Assembly: GCF_000969835.1 (NCBI RefSeq)
Contig: NZ_KQ033912.1
Location: 3,421,321 to 3,485,320 of the forward strand
Direction of reading: 5' to 3'
Origin: Parabacteroides goldsteinii DSM 19448 = WAL 12034
GTDB taxonomy: Bacteria; Bacteroidota; Bacteroidia; Bacteroidales; Tannerellaceae
Length of the DNA: 64,000 bases
This document shows positions 16,582 to 24,725 of this stretch, one piece after another. A program made the position numbers and the translations under genes. The notes under the pieces were generated by a model. The model was not told where the DNA came from, did no database searches, and saw only the letters and a program-made list of their open reading frames with translations. Position 1 is the stretch's first letter. Each line of letters begins with the position of its first letter.

Positions 16582-17021
16582 GAGGTGGTATTTGTTTTTT
16601 ATTACTTATAGCAGGATTGTCCGGCTGTGCATCGCGTAATCCCGGAAGCAGGAGAGAACTTCGTTCGTTCAGGGATTCGATATCGTATACACGGTTGGAC
16701 ACTTCTTGCCTGCATTATAATCGTGGGATGCTGTTGCGGGGCTGGTCTCGTTTGAAGGAGGTCTCCCTTTCCGTACCCGACAGTGCCGGTAAACAGTATG
16801 TAGAACGTATTGTATATGCTACTGAAGAATGGGGAATGGCAGATTCGACAGAATTGGTGTCTGTGTCTGCCAATACGGTTAATGAGCAGGGTGTTACTTC
16901 ATCCGTCTCCGTCGAGCAGGAAGTGACCAGAAGAAAAACGAGCCGGATTGTCTGGTGGATATTAATTCCTGGTTTGATCATTTTAATCTGTCTGCTACGA
17001 AAATTGCGACGGATAAAATAG
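16578..17021 (+). CDS. Lipoprotein with C-terminal membrane anchor, unimolecular-spanin-like
   Basis: This protein has 147 aa. The N-terminus has a lipoprotein signal (LLLIAGLSGC, lipidated Cys17), the middle is a polar periplasmic stretch with beta-like character, and residues about 122-140 (IVWWILIPGLIILICLL) form a membrane helix followed by a basic end (RKLRRIK). A protein anchored by lipid in the outer membrane and by a C-terminal helix in the inner membrane is the architecture of a u-spanin, which disrupts the outer membrane after endolysin action. Sequence similarity to known spanins was not assessed; the call comes from topology plus operon context. Confidence 0.6.
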   Translation: MRGGICFLLLIAGLSGCASRNPGSRRELRSFRDSISYTRLDTSCLHYNRGMLLRGWSRLKEVSLSVPDSAGKQYVERIVYATEEWGMADSTELVSVSANTVNEQGVTSSVSVEQEVTRRKTSRIVWWILIPGLIILICLLRKLRRIK

Positions 17022-17247
17022 ATACTTTTGTTTGTATTGCACTATGAGAGTGCATTTTTAATCAGACGATGGTAAATTATGATGTTATAACTTCTTGGAA
17101 TGAGTTATTAGTAATTAGCATGGGAAATGTTCTGTTTGCCTGTTACGGAAATCCTAACGGATTTAAATAACTTTAATCCTTTGGATCACGGATTGTTCGT
17201 ATAAGTGTGTATCTTGCAAAAATGATAAATTGTTAACCAGAAAAGAA

Positions 17248-18756
17248 ATGATTATGAGACACTGTATCTGGATATTTGCTTTGTTGTTGCTTTCGATGGG
17301 GAGCCTGTCAGCGGAAGATTTCGGTTATGAGTTGCAGGATGGGAAGCTGACTATTCTGATGTATGGCGGTTATGCCGATTGGAAGAAGAATGCCAGTGAA
17401 AATGATAAAAGGGCAGTGACTGAAATTTATATAGAAGAGGGTGTTCCCGTTATTCCGAGTTTGATATTTAAAGATTTGCCGCGTGTCGGGTCGGTAACGA
17501 TTCCTGCTTCGGTGACGATGATAGGTGGGGCAGCCTTTGCGGGATGTAGCAATTTGTCATCTGTAGTGTTTGCTAAAGATTCGGAGTTGAGAACGCTCGG
17601 TAAGTATGCTTTTTATGAAACAGCCCTGGAGTCTGTTGTAATACCGGCGTCTGTTACCGCGATCAGAAAGGCTGCTTTCAGATATTGCTATAATCTGTCG
17701 TCGGTTATATTTGCCGGAAACCAGAAGCTAAAGGAAATTGGTGAATGGGCTTTTTGTGAGACGTCTTTGGAATCGGTTGTAATCCCGGCTTCCGTAACTA
17801 CTATAGGAAAGGCTGCCTTTACGGAGTGTAAGAGACTTTCGTCTGTAACTTTTACGGGAGACATGAATTTGAGGACGATTGGTGCTGGGGCTTTTTCCGG
17901 GACGAGGCTTCATTCAGTTATGATTCCATCTTCTGTTGCAACGATTGGGGAGGGGGCTTTCAGGTATTGCAGGAGATTGACGTTGGTGACGTTTGGTGGC
18001 GATAATTTAAAAGCGATCGGTGAGTGGGCTTTTTCAGAAACAGCACTGGCTTCATTCTCAATACCTTCTTCGGTTACTACGATTGGAGCGGGTGCTTTTG
18101 CTAAAACACCTCTTGAGTCGGTAATGGTTCCGTCTTCCGTAACGGCAATCGGAGGGGCTGCCTTTACTGATTGTAGAAAATTATCGTCAGTGACATTTGC
18201 CGAAAAATCGGAATTAGAGAAGATCGGAGCAGGTGGTTTTTACGGAACGGCTTTGTCCTCCGTAGAACTTCCATTTTCCGTGAAAACGATTGGTGCAGGT
18301 TCTTTTTCCCATTCCGCTCTTAAATCTGTTGTAATTCCGGCATCTGTCACGGATATTGAACGTGCTGCTTTTTCCCAAACATATCTTACCTCAGTTATAA
18401 TCCCATCTTCTGTGAAAGCGATTGGGAAAGAGGTGTTTCAATGTTGTTCCGAATTGACAGATGTTACTTTTCTCTCATCAATGGCACCTGCCCGTTTTGG
18501 AGAGAATGTATTTGAGAATTGTTTTTCATTGGAAGCTATTTATGTCCCGGAAGGAAGTTCCGGTTATTCGGGAGAAAATTGGGTTAAATATGAAGATCTG
18601 ATAAAGCGTAAAATCATGTTCGTTTCTTCCGGTTCGTTAACGGCTTTATATAATCTGTTTTCTTTTGGCGAAATGGGTGGCTGGGGTGTCTTTAATCCTC
18701 TGATCTTCGGTTTGTTTGCTATAATCAGTGTGTTGAAAAAAATATTTTTAGGTTAA
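17248..18756 (+). CDS. BspA-type leucine-rich-repeat surface protein
   Basis: This protein has 502 aa from ATG 17248 (ATG 17254 is an alternative; an in-frame TTG at 17230 is unlikely). A signal peptide (IWIFALLLLSMGSLSAE) is followed by about 13 LRR_5 repeats of the form SVVIPASVTTIGKAAF...LSSVTF. The C-terminal 40 residues contain a hydrophobic segment (FNPLIFGLFAIISVL) and end KKIFLG, so the protein may stay anchored in a membrane. BspA-like proteins are usually secreted or surface-exposed and bind host or bacterial ligands. A 226-nt gap separates it from the lysis-like cassette, so it is likely its own unit. Confidence 0.85.
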   Translation: MIMRHCIWIFALLLLSMGSLSAEDFGYELQDGKLTILMYGGYADWKKNASENDKRAVTEIYIEEGVPVIPSLIFKDLPRVGSVTIPASVTMIGGAAFAGCSNLSSVVFAKDSELRTLGKYAFYETALESVVIPASVTAIRKAAFRYCYNLSSVIFAGNQKLKEIGEWAFCETSLESVVIPASVTTIGKAAFTECKRLSSVTFTGDMNLRTIGAGAFSGTRLHSVMIPSSVATIGEGAFRYCRRLTLVTFGGDNLKAIGEWAFSETALASFSIPSSVTTIGAGAFAKTPLESVMVPSSVTAIGGAAFTDCRKLSSVTFAEKSELEKIGAGGFYGTALSSVELPFSVKTIGAGSFSHSALKSVVIPASVTDIERAAFSQTYLTSVIIPSSVKAIGKEVFQCCSELTDVTFLSSMAPARFGENVFENCFSLEAIYVPEGSSGYSGENWVKYEDLIKRKIMFVSSGSLTALYNLFSFGEMGGWGVFNPLIFGLFAIISVLKKIFLG

Positions 18757-18833
18757 TAAAATAGGAGAAGTGGTCATGAAAGCGGTTGGTTGGGTAGTTG
18801 GTGGTAATGGAATTGTAAGAAATGATAATAGTC

Positions 18834-18864
18834 TTGTGGAAAACTAATTAATTGCGTTTCTTTG
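18834..18864 (+). promoter_or_regulatory. Probable lptB promoter
   Basis: TTG (18834-18836), a 20-nt spacer and TTTCTTTG (18857-18864, one mismatch to TAnnTTTG) lie 20 nt before the lptB start codon. Confidence 0.5.
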
Positions 18865-18884
18865 TACCCGTAAATTATTAGGAT

Positions 18885-19637
18885 ATGGCAGACGAACAAC
18901 AGATGGTGCTCCGGACGGAGGACCTGGTGAAAAAATATAGAACGCGAACGGTGGTGAACCATGTTTCTATTAATGTGAAACAAGGGGAGATTGTTGGATT
19001 GCTCGGTCCGAATGGGGCGGGAAAGACGACGACATTCTATATGACTGTGGGGTTGGTGACTCCTAATGAGGGAAAGATATTCCTGAATGATATGGAAATT
19101 ACGAAATTCCCGGTTTACAAACGTGCCCGTAACGGGATCGGTTATCTGGCGCAGGAGGCTTCTATCTTCCGTAAAATGACGGTTGAGGATAATATCCGTT
19201 CTGTTTTGGAAATGACGGAAACTACTCCCGAATATCAGAAAGAAAAACTGGAAAGCCTGATCGCTGAGTTTGGATTGAACAAGGTTAGAAAGAACCTGGG
19301 AGACCAGTTGTCTGGTGGTGAACGCCGTCGTGCCGAGATTGCCCGCTGTCTGGCGATCGACCCTAAGTTTATTATGCTGGACGAACCGTTTGCCGGAGTC
19401 GACCCGATTGCCGTGCAGGATATTCAGACGATTGTAGCCAAGTTAAAGCATAAGAATATCGGTATCCTGATTACCGACCATAATGTGTACGAAACATTGA
19501 GCATTTGCGACCGTGCTTATTTGCTGTTCGAAGGAAAAGTGCTTTTCCAGGGAACAGCAGAGCAATTGGCAGAAAACGAGATCGTACGCGAAAAATATTT
19601 GGGGAAAGACTTCGTGCTGCGGAAAAAAGATTTATAA
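18885..19637 (+). CDS. lptB: LPS export ABC transporter ATP-binding protein LptB
   Basis: This protein has 250 aa. GPNGAGKTT (Walker A), [16 protein letters not shown] (ABC signature) and [16 protein letters not shown] (Walker B) are all intact. The FAGVDP sequence and length are typical of LptB, which powers extraction of lipopolysaccharide from the inner membrane together with LptF, LptG and LptC; those partners are not in the window. Parts of the LPS machinery (OstA/LptA-like, SurA) lie 13 kb downstream. It is followed by a convergent CPBP protease gene after 12 nt, so the two transcripts probably overlap. Confidence 0.95.
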   Translation: MADEQQMVLRTEDLVKKYRTRTVVNHVSINVKQGEIVGLLGPNGAGKTTTFYMTVGLVTPNEGKIFLNDMEITKFPVYKRARNGIGYLAQEASIFRKMTVEDNIRSVLEMTETTPEYQKEKLESLIAEFGLNKVRKNLGDQLSGGERRRAEIARCLAIDPKFIMLDEPFAGVDPIAVQDIQTIVAKLKHKNIGILITDHNVYETLSICDRAYLLFEGKVLFQGTAEQLAENEIVREKYLGKDFVLRKKDL

Positions 19638-19649
19638 ATTCAACTTATT

Positions 19650-20540
19650 TTATTGCAAAAGTCTCCTGATGTGCCGGGTGCATAAGAAGAACAGGACTAA
19701 TGTCACTACTGCTAATGCAGAGTAAGGCAACAGGTTCGCGTTGGATATATCTCCGGTGATAAATTCATTCTCCCGCAGATGGATATCCGACATGCTGATA
19801 ACGGCAAAAGCGTTATTGACGAAATGGGCGAAGACCGGAATCCAGATGTTTCTGCTCCAATATAACAAATAACCGAAATATGCTCCCAATAACATACGGG
19901 GAAGGAACCCGTAGAATTGCAAATGGAATGCGCTGAATAGAATAGCGGCAGACCAGATGACTATATGATGATTGGATGTCCATTGACCTATAATCCGTTG
20001 CAGGGCACCACGGAACAGAAATTCTTCTGTAATACCGGCCATTATAGCGATGACAAACAGATTCGACAGGAATGTAAGCATACCGTCGCCGGCTAAAAGC
20101 GTATTGGTAATTTGTTCGGCAAGGGCTTCCTGCGCTTTCATCCAGCTTTCGACCGGGGCCATGAACTCCGGCAGTATCATTTGCTTGTTCAGCAAAGCTG
20201 TCAGTGTGATCGCAGGGGACATCAGGAACATGCTGACCAGTGCTAGCAGCAGGATTTTGGTATCCACTTTACGCTTTATACAAAGGTAGGCGGCCGGGTC
20301 CGCACTGCACAGCCAGGCTACTGCCAGTGCCGGGAACAGGAAAGTCCCGATGGCTGACAACAACTGCATCATTCGCATCATATCGGGGTATTGCGTTATA
20401 TTGACGGATACACCGTGTGACAAAACAAAGAATCCCGTTCCGATCAGGGATGACAGGACTGCTCCGAACAAAAGACTGACCAGCAGGAGCCATAACTGGA
20501 ACATGGCCGGCTTACCGGCATATATACCTTTTAATACCAT
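19650..20540 (-). CDS. CPBP-family intramembrane metalloprotease
   Basis: This protein has 296 aa with about eight membrane helices. The conserved motifs of the CAAX protease/bacteriocin-processing (CPBP, formerly abi) family are present: EEFLFRG with the paired glutamates, FSAFHLQFYGFLPRMLLG and FAHFVNN. These enzymes cut membrane-embedded substrates; in bacteria some give self-immunity to bacteriocins, but this copy sits among housekeeping genes, so a RiPP-related role is not supported. It lies head-on to lptB with its 3' end 12 nt away. Confidence 0.88.
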   Translation of the reverse strand: MVLKGIYAGKPAMFQLWLLLVSLLFGAVLSSLIGTGFFVLSHGVSVNITQYPDMMRMMQLLSAIGTFLFPALAVAWLCSADPAAYLCIKRKVDTKILLLALVSMFLMSPAITLTALLNKQMILPEFMAPVESWMKAQEALAEQITNTLLAGDGMLTFLSNLFVIAIMAGITEEFLFRGALQRIIGQWTSNHHIVIWSAAILFSAFHLQFYGFLPRMLLGAYFGYLLYWSRNIWIPVFAHFVNNAFAVISMSDIHLRENEFITGDISNANLLPYSALAVVTLVLFFLCTRHIRRLLQ

Positions 20541-20566
20541 ATCTATAATATTAATGTACGGACATA

Positions 20567-20602
20567 AAAAAACTTCTGCCCAAATATAGGTAGAAGTTTT
20601 TA
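20567..20602 (-). terminator. Terminator of the RRM gene
   Basis: AAAAACTTCTGCC (20568-20580) pairs with GGTAGAAGTTTTT (20589-20601) with one G-U-type mismatch. On the minus strand the stem is followed by a run of seven T, so it ends the RRM transcript before the CPBP gene. It could also work on the other strand. Confidence 0.8.
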
Positions 20603-20622
20603 TTTCTTCAGGAAAGAATGAA

Positions 20623-20868
20623 TTACATTTTTGGTCTGGCTTCTTTTACAACCATCTGACGACCTTCGAATTCAGCCTCGTTCAATTCTCCAATAGCTTT
20701 TTTAGCTGCTGCATCATCAGGCATTTCAACAAAAGCAAAGCCTTTTGATTTACCTGTTTCACGGTCTTTGATGATCTTTACAGAATCTACCACTCCGTAT
20801 TCTTCCATTACTTGTTTCAGATCTTCTTCCCGAACACGATAGTTCAGGTTGCCAATGTAAATGTTCAT
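20623..20868 (-). CDS. RRM RNA-binding protein
   Basis: This protein has 81 aa, a single RNA recognition motif with RNP2 (IYIGNL) at residues 3-8 and RNP1 (KGFAFVEM) at about 43-50. Small stand-alone RRM proteins are common in Bacteroidales and resemble cyanobacterial cold-induced Rbp proteins; they probably act as global RNA-binding regulators or chaperones. It has its own terminator and a long AT-rich upstream region shared with trigger factor on the other strand. No glycine-rich tail is present. Confidence 0.93.
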   Translation of the reverse strand: MNIYIGNLNYRVREEDLKQVMEEYGVVDSVKIIKDRETGKSKGFAFVEMPDDAAAKKAIGELNEAEFEGRQMVVKEARPKM

Positions 20869-21053
20869 AAAAATAGAAATAATTAAAAAATAAAATTGTT
20901 ACTGATGAAAGTAATAAACCGGAATTTCGTAACAGTGATAGATAAATCGACAAGTAACAAGTAAATGAAGAAATAAAAAACAATGTTATTTACGTTCAAG
21001 GTAAATCCCCTTTCACATTACAAAGGAATACATTTATTTTAGAAATACAAGAT

Positions 21054-21148
21054 TTTGGATTGAAAAAATTAATATGTGTCTAATTTTGGCTTACTTATAA
21101 CAAATTAAGTAAACAATTTGCGAGATTAAAAGAATAACTCTAATTTTG
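21054..21148 (+). promoter_or_regulatory. Tandem promoters of tig
   Basis: Two -7 elements are seen: TAATTTTG at 21141-21148 with TTTG at 21117-21120 (20-nt spacer, excellent), and an upstream TAATTTTG at 21081-21088 with TTTG at 21054-21057 (23-nt spacer, weaker). They lie in the 325-nt gap 20869-21193 between the divergent RRM and tig genes. The rest of the gap is AT-rich and must hold the RRM promoter, for which I found no exact consensus. Confidence 0.75.
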
Positions 21149-21193
21149 CAGCCTAAAATTCGATACGACTATTAATTAAATAAATCATTCAGA

Positions 21194-22546
21194 ATGAACG
21201 TTTCGCTTAAGAACATTGATGCCGTTAGCGGTATTGTGAAATTAGAAATAGTGAAGGCTGACTATGCTGAACAGGTTGAAAAGAGCCTGCGCAACTTCCG
21301 TCAGAAAGCAAATGTACCGGGTTTCCGTAAGGGAATGGTACCGATGGGTATGGTGAAGAAGATGTATGGAAAACATGTACTGGTTGAAGAAGTCAACAAG
21401 TTGGTTTCCGAAAATCTGTTCAAATATATCAACGAGAATAAGTTGAACGTTTTAGGCGAACCGATGCCTAACGAAACAGAACAACAGCCTATTAATTTCG
21501 ATACACAGGAAGATTTTGAATTTTGTTTTGACGTAGCTTTGGCTCCGGAAATCAAAATCGAACTGGGTAAGGGCGACAAGCTTCCTTATTATCAGGTTGC
21601 TATCGACGAAGAGATGTTGAACCAGCAGGTTGACGCTTATACTGCAAACTTCGGATCTTATGACACTGCTGAAGAAGTAGAAGAAAAAGACCTGGTTAAA
21701 GGTACTATTGCAGAACTTGAAAACGGTTCTCCGAAAGAAGGTGGTATCGTTGTGGAAGATGCAGTACTGATGCCTTCTTATCTGAAGGATGAAGCTGAAA
21801 AAGCTAAATTCATCGGTGCAAAAGCTAACACTGTAATCGTGTTCAACCCGAATAAGGCTTACGAAGGCGCTGAAGCAGAGATCGCTTCTTTGCTGAAGGT
21901 TGACAAAGAAGCTGTTGCCGGTCTTACCGGAGATTTCAGCTTCGAGATTAAAGAAATCACACGTCACAAAAAGGCAGAACTGAACCAGGAATTGTTCGAC
22001 AAAGTATTCGGTGAAGGCGTTGTTTCCAGCGAAGAAGAATTCAAGAATAAGATTAAGGATGCATTGGCAGAACAGTTCACTCCTCAGAGCGACTTTAAGT
22101 TCCTGTTGGATGCCCGTGAAGTGTTGGTACAGAAAGCAGGCGAACTGAAGTTTGCCGACGACCTGTTGAAACGTTGGTTGCTGGCTGCAAATGAAAAGAA
22201 TACGGCTGAAAAACTGGATGAAGAGTATCCGAAGATTATCGAAGACCTGAAATATCAGTTGATCAAAGAAAACCTGGTGAAAGGCAATAACCTGAAGGTA
22301 GAAGATGCAGATATTGAAAACTTTGCAAAACGTGTGGCAAAAGCTCAGTTTGCACAGTACGGCATGCTTTCTGTTCCTGAAGATGTATTGGCCAACTATG
22401 CAAAAGATATGTTGAAAAACAAACAGACTTTACAGAATGTTATCGACCGTGCAGTAGAAGAAAAACTGGCTGCCTGGTTGAAAGAACAGGTAGAACTGGA
22501 CGTAAAAGAAGTTTCAGCAGAAGAGTTCAACAAACTCTTTGAATAA
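21194..22546 (+). CDS. tig: Trigger factor, ribosome-associated chaperone
   Basis: This protein has 450 aa. The N-terminal ribosome-binding domain contains the signature loop PGFRKGMVPM (about residues 42-51; GFRxGxxP in the family). The central peptidyl-prolyl isomerase-like region and the helical C-terminal arms follow (about residues 150-450). As is usual in Bacteroidetes, the PPIase domain is poorly conserved. Trigger factor binds nascent chains at the ribosome exit tunnel. The order tig-clpP-clpX is the classic bacterial arrangement; here each has its own expression signal. Confidence 0.95.
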   Translation: MNVSLKNIDAVSGIVKLEIVKADYAEQVEKSLRNFRQKANVPGFRKGMVPMGMVKKMYGKHVLVEEVNKLVSENLFKYINENKLNVLGEPMPNETEQQPINFDTQEDFEFCFDVALAPEIKIELGKGDKLPYYQVAIDEEMLNQQVDAYTANFGSYDTAEEVEEKDLVKGTIAELENGSPKEGGIVVEDAVLMPSYLKDEAEKAKFIGAKANTVIVFNPNKAYEGAEAEIASLLKVDKEAVAGLTGDFSFEIKEITRHKKAELNQELFDKVFGEGVVSSEEEFKNKIKDALAEQFTPQSDFKFLLDAREVLVQKAGELKFADDLLKRWLLAANEKNTAEKLDEEYPKIIEDLKYQLIKENLVKGNNLKVEDADIENFAKRVAKAQFAQYGMLSVPEDVLANYAKDMLKNKQTLQNVIDRAVEEKLAAWLKEQVELDVKEVSAEEFNKLFE

Positions 22547-22637
22547 TATTATTCTTCAGAAATCGTAGTATTTACTAAGGTTTCAGCAAGAAAAAGGGGT
22601 TCCTCTCTAAAAAATATCTTAGCGGATAGCAAATAAG

Positions 22638-22711
22638 TTGTTTCTTTCAGAAATTTATTTATAACTTTGTTATTCCGATAAGTCAGAGGGAAATCCCTTT
22701 TTTTATGACTT
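22638..22711 (+). promoter_or_regulatory. clpP promoter and leader hairpin
   Basis: TTG (22638-22640), a 21-nt spacer and TAACTTTG (22662-22669) form a good promoter. Downstream, AAGTCA (22680-22685) and TGACTT (22706-22711) enclose AGGG/CCCT followed by seven T, a possible attenuator in the clpP leader. Confidence 0.65.
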
Positions 22712-22736
22712 TCGGTTATACAATAAACAGTAAACT

Positions 22737-23405
22737 ATGGACGATTTTAGAAAGTATGCAACAAAGCATTTGCGGATGAACAGTAACGCGCTGGATAGTT
22801 ATATGAATATCACCAGCAGTTATATTTCTCCGACAATTATTGAAGAGCGCCAGCTGAATGTTGCGCAGATGGACGTGTTTTCCCGTTTGATGATGGATCG
22901 TATTATCTTCCTGGGAACACAGGTCGACGATTATTCGGCCAATGTGATTCAGGCGCAATTATTATATCTGGATTCCAGCGATCCCGGCAAAGATATATCT
23001 ATTTATATTAATTCGCCGGGCGGTTCGGTATATGCAGGTTATGGTATTTATGATACCATGCAGTTTATCGGATGTGATGTTTCTACTATCTGTACAGGTA
23101 TGGCCGCTTCTTTTGCCGCCGTATTGCTGGTAGCCGGAACGAAGGGCAAACGTATGGCTTTGCCGCATTCTCGCGTGATGATCCACCAACCTCTGGGCGG
23201 TGTACAGGGACAAGCTTCGGATATCGAGATTACTGCTCGTGAAATCCTGAAGGTAAAGAAAGAACTGTATACTATTATTTCAACTCACTCAGGAAAACCT
23301 TATGAAGAGGTAGAACGCGATAGCGATCGCGACTACTGGATGACTGCCGAAGAAGCGAAAGCTTATGGAATGGTAGACGAGATCCTGGTCCGTAATAGTA
23401 AATAA
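22737..23405 (+). CDS. clpP: ATP-dependent Clp protease proteolytic subunit ClpP
   Basis: This protein has 222 aa. The catalytic serine lies in [11 protein letters not shown] and the histidine in [14 protein letters not shown]; the [20 protein letters not shown] block is typical of the family. ClpP forms two heptameric rings that degrade proteins unfolded by ClpX, whose gene follows. The N-terminus is about 25 residues longer than in E. coli and probably includes a propeptide. A perfect terminator lies between clpP and clpX. Confidence 0.97.
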   Translation: MDDFRKYATKHLRMNSNALDSYMNITSSYISPTIIEERQLNVAQMDVFSRLMMDRIIFLGTQVDDYSANVIQAQLLYLDSSDPGKDISIYINSPGGSVYAGYGIYDTMQFIGCDVSTICTGMAASFAAVLLVAGTKGKRMALPHSRVMIHQPLGGVQGQASDIEITAREILKVKKELYTIISTHSGKPYEEVERDSDRDYWMTAEEAKAYGMVDEILVRNSK

Positions 23406-23415
23406 CAAACATAGA

Positions 23416-23442
23416 GACAAGGCCTTTGCGCCTTGTCTTTTT
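23416..23442 (+). terminator. Terminator between clpP and clpX
   Basis: GACAAGGC (23416-23423) pairs perfectly with GCCTTGTC (23430-23437) around a 6-nt loop, followed by TTTTTC. This is a standard intrinsic terminator placed 12 nt after the clpP stop codon and 26 nt before the clpX start. Confidence 0.85.
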
Positions 23443-23467
23443 CGACAAATAAATAAACAAAATATCT

Positions 23468-24697
23468 ATGGCCAAAACAGGCGACGTTTGTACGTTTTGT
23501 GGGAGAAGCAGTCGGGACGTTAATATGCTGATAAATGGGATATCCGGTGCCATCTGTGATGAATGCGCACAGCAAGCGTATGAAATTGTAAAAGAACAAC
23601 AGCCTGCCAGGAAAAGTTCTCTGGGACTTGACCAGGCGGAACTGCCGAAACCGGAGGATATAAAAAACTTTCTGGATCAATATGTGATCGGACAGGATGA
23701 CGCCAAGCGTTACCTTTCTGTTTCGGTGTATAACCATTACAAACGATTACTCCAGAAAGTCACTTCGGATGACGTGGAGATCGAGAAATCTAATATTATT
23801 ATGGTCGGCGCAACCGGTACGGGAAAAACCCTGCTGGCTCGTACGATCGCAAAATTACTGCATGTGCCGTTTGCTATCGTGGATGCTACGGTACTGACCG
23901 AAGCCGGTTATGTGGGAGAAGATATTGAAAGTATTCTGACCCGTCTGTTGCAGGCTGCCGATTATGACGTGGATGCAGCCCAACGGGGAATTGTATTTAT
24001 TGATGAGATAGATAAGATCGCGCGTAAAAGTGACAATCCGTCTATAACCCGTGATGTAAGTGGAGAAGGAGTACAGCAGGGTTTGCTGAAGCTACTGGAA
24101 GGTTCGATCGTGAACGTACCTCCCCAGGGCGGAAGAAAGCATCCGGAACAGAAAATGATAGCGGTAGATACTAAAAATATTCTTTTTGTCTGTGGCGGAG
24201 CGTTTGACGGTATCGAGAAGAAAATTGCACAACGTCTGAACACTCGTGTTGTGGGATATTCTGCCAGCAAGGATACTGCTCAGGTGGACAGGAATAACTT
24301 CCTGAAATACATTACGCCAACCGACCTGAAGTCGTTCGGGCTGATTCCGGAGATCATCGGCCGTCTGCCTATTCTGACTTATCTGAACCCGCTTGACCGG
24401 AGCACGCTTCGCAGCATTCTGACAGAGCCGAAGAATTCGATCATCAAGCAGTATGTCAAATTGTTTGAGATGGATTCCATTAAACTGACGTTTGATGAAG
24501 ACGTTTACGAATATATTGTAGATAAAGCTTTGGAATTTAAGCTGGGAGCCCGTGGCCTGCGTTCGATCGTAGAGGCTATCATGATGGATGCTATGTTCAG
24601 CATGCCGTCTGAGAAGAAGAAGAAACTCCATGTAACATTGGAGTATGCGAAGGAGAAGTTTGAAAAATCAGATGTAAACCGTTTGCAGATAGCGTAA
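23468..24697 (+). CDS. clpX: ATP-dependent Clp protease ATP-binding subunit ClpX
   Basis: This protein has 409 aa. An N-terminal zinc finger (CTFCG...CDEC) binds substrates and adaptors. The AAA+ core has GATGTGKT (Walker A) and [10 protein letters not shown] (Walker B). The ClpP-docking IGF loop is expected in the core but is not an obvious IGF; the region [13 protein letters not shown] is the conserved C-terminal part. It unfolds tagged proteins and feeds them to ClpP. With a terminator in front and no obvious promoter in the 62-nt gap, expression probably depends on read-through. Confidence 0.97.
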   Translation: MAKTGDVCTFCGRSSRDVNMLINGISGAICDECAQQAYEIVKEQQPARKSSLGLDQAELPKPEDIKNFLDQYVIGQDDAKRYLSVSVYNHYKRLLQKVTSDDVEIEKSNIIMVGATGTGKTLLARTIAKLLHVPFAIVDATVLTEAGYVGEDIESILTRLLQAADYDVDAAQRGIVFIDEIDKIARKSDNPSITRDVSGEGVQQGLLKLLEGSIVNVPPQGGRKHPEQKMIAVDTKNILFVCGGAFDGIEKKIAQRLNTRVVGYSASKDTAQVDRNNFLKYITPTDLKSFGLIPEIIGRLPILTYLNPLDRSTLRSILTEPKNSIIKQYVKLFEMDSIKLTFDEDVYEYIVDKALEFKLGARGLRSIVEAIMMDAMFSMPSEKKKKLHVTLEYAKEKFEKSDVNRLQIA

Positions 24698-24725
24698 TGC
24701 CTGCGGTTTGTAAAATATAATAAGT

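Noticed and set aside
19650..20540. CPBP protease as an immunity protein for the RiPP
   Set aside because: It lies about 5 kb outside the RiPP locus among housekeeping genes, on the opposite strand.
21452..21967. 171-codon minus-strand frame inside tig
   Set aside because: It is the antisense shadow of trigger factor, rich in Phe and Cys, with no domain.
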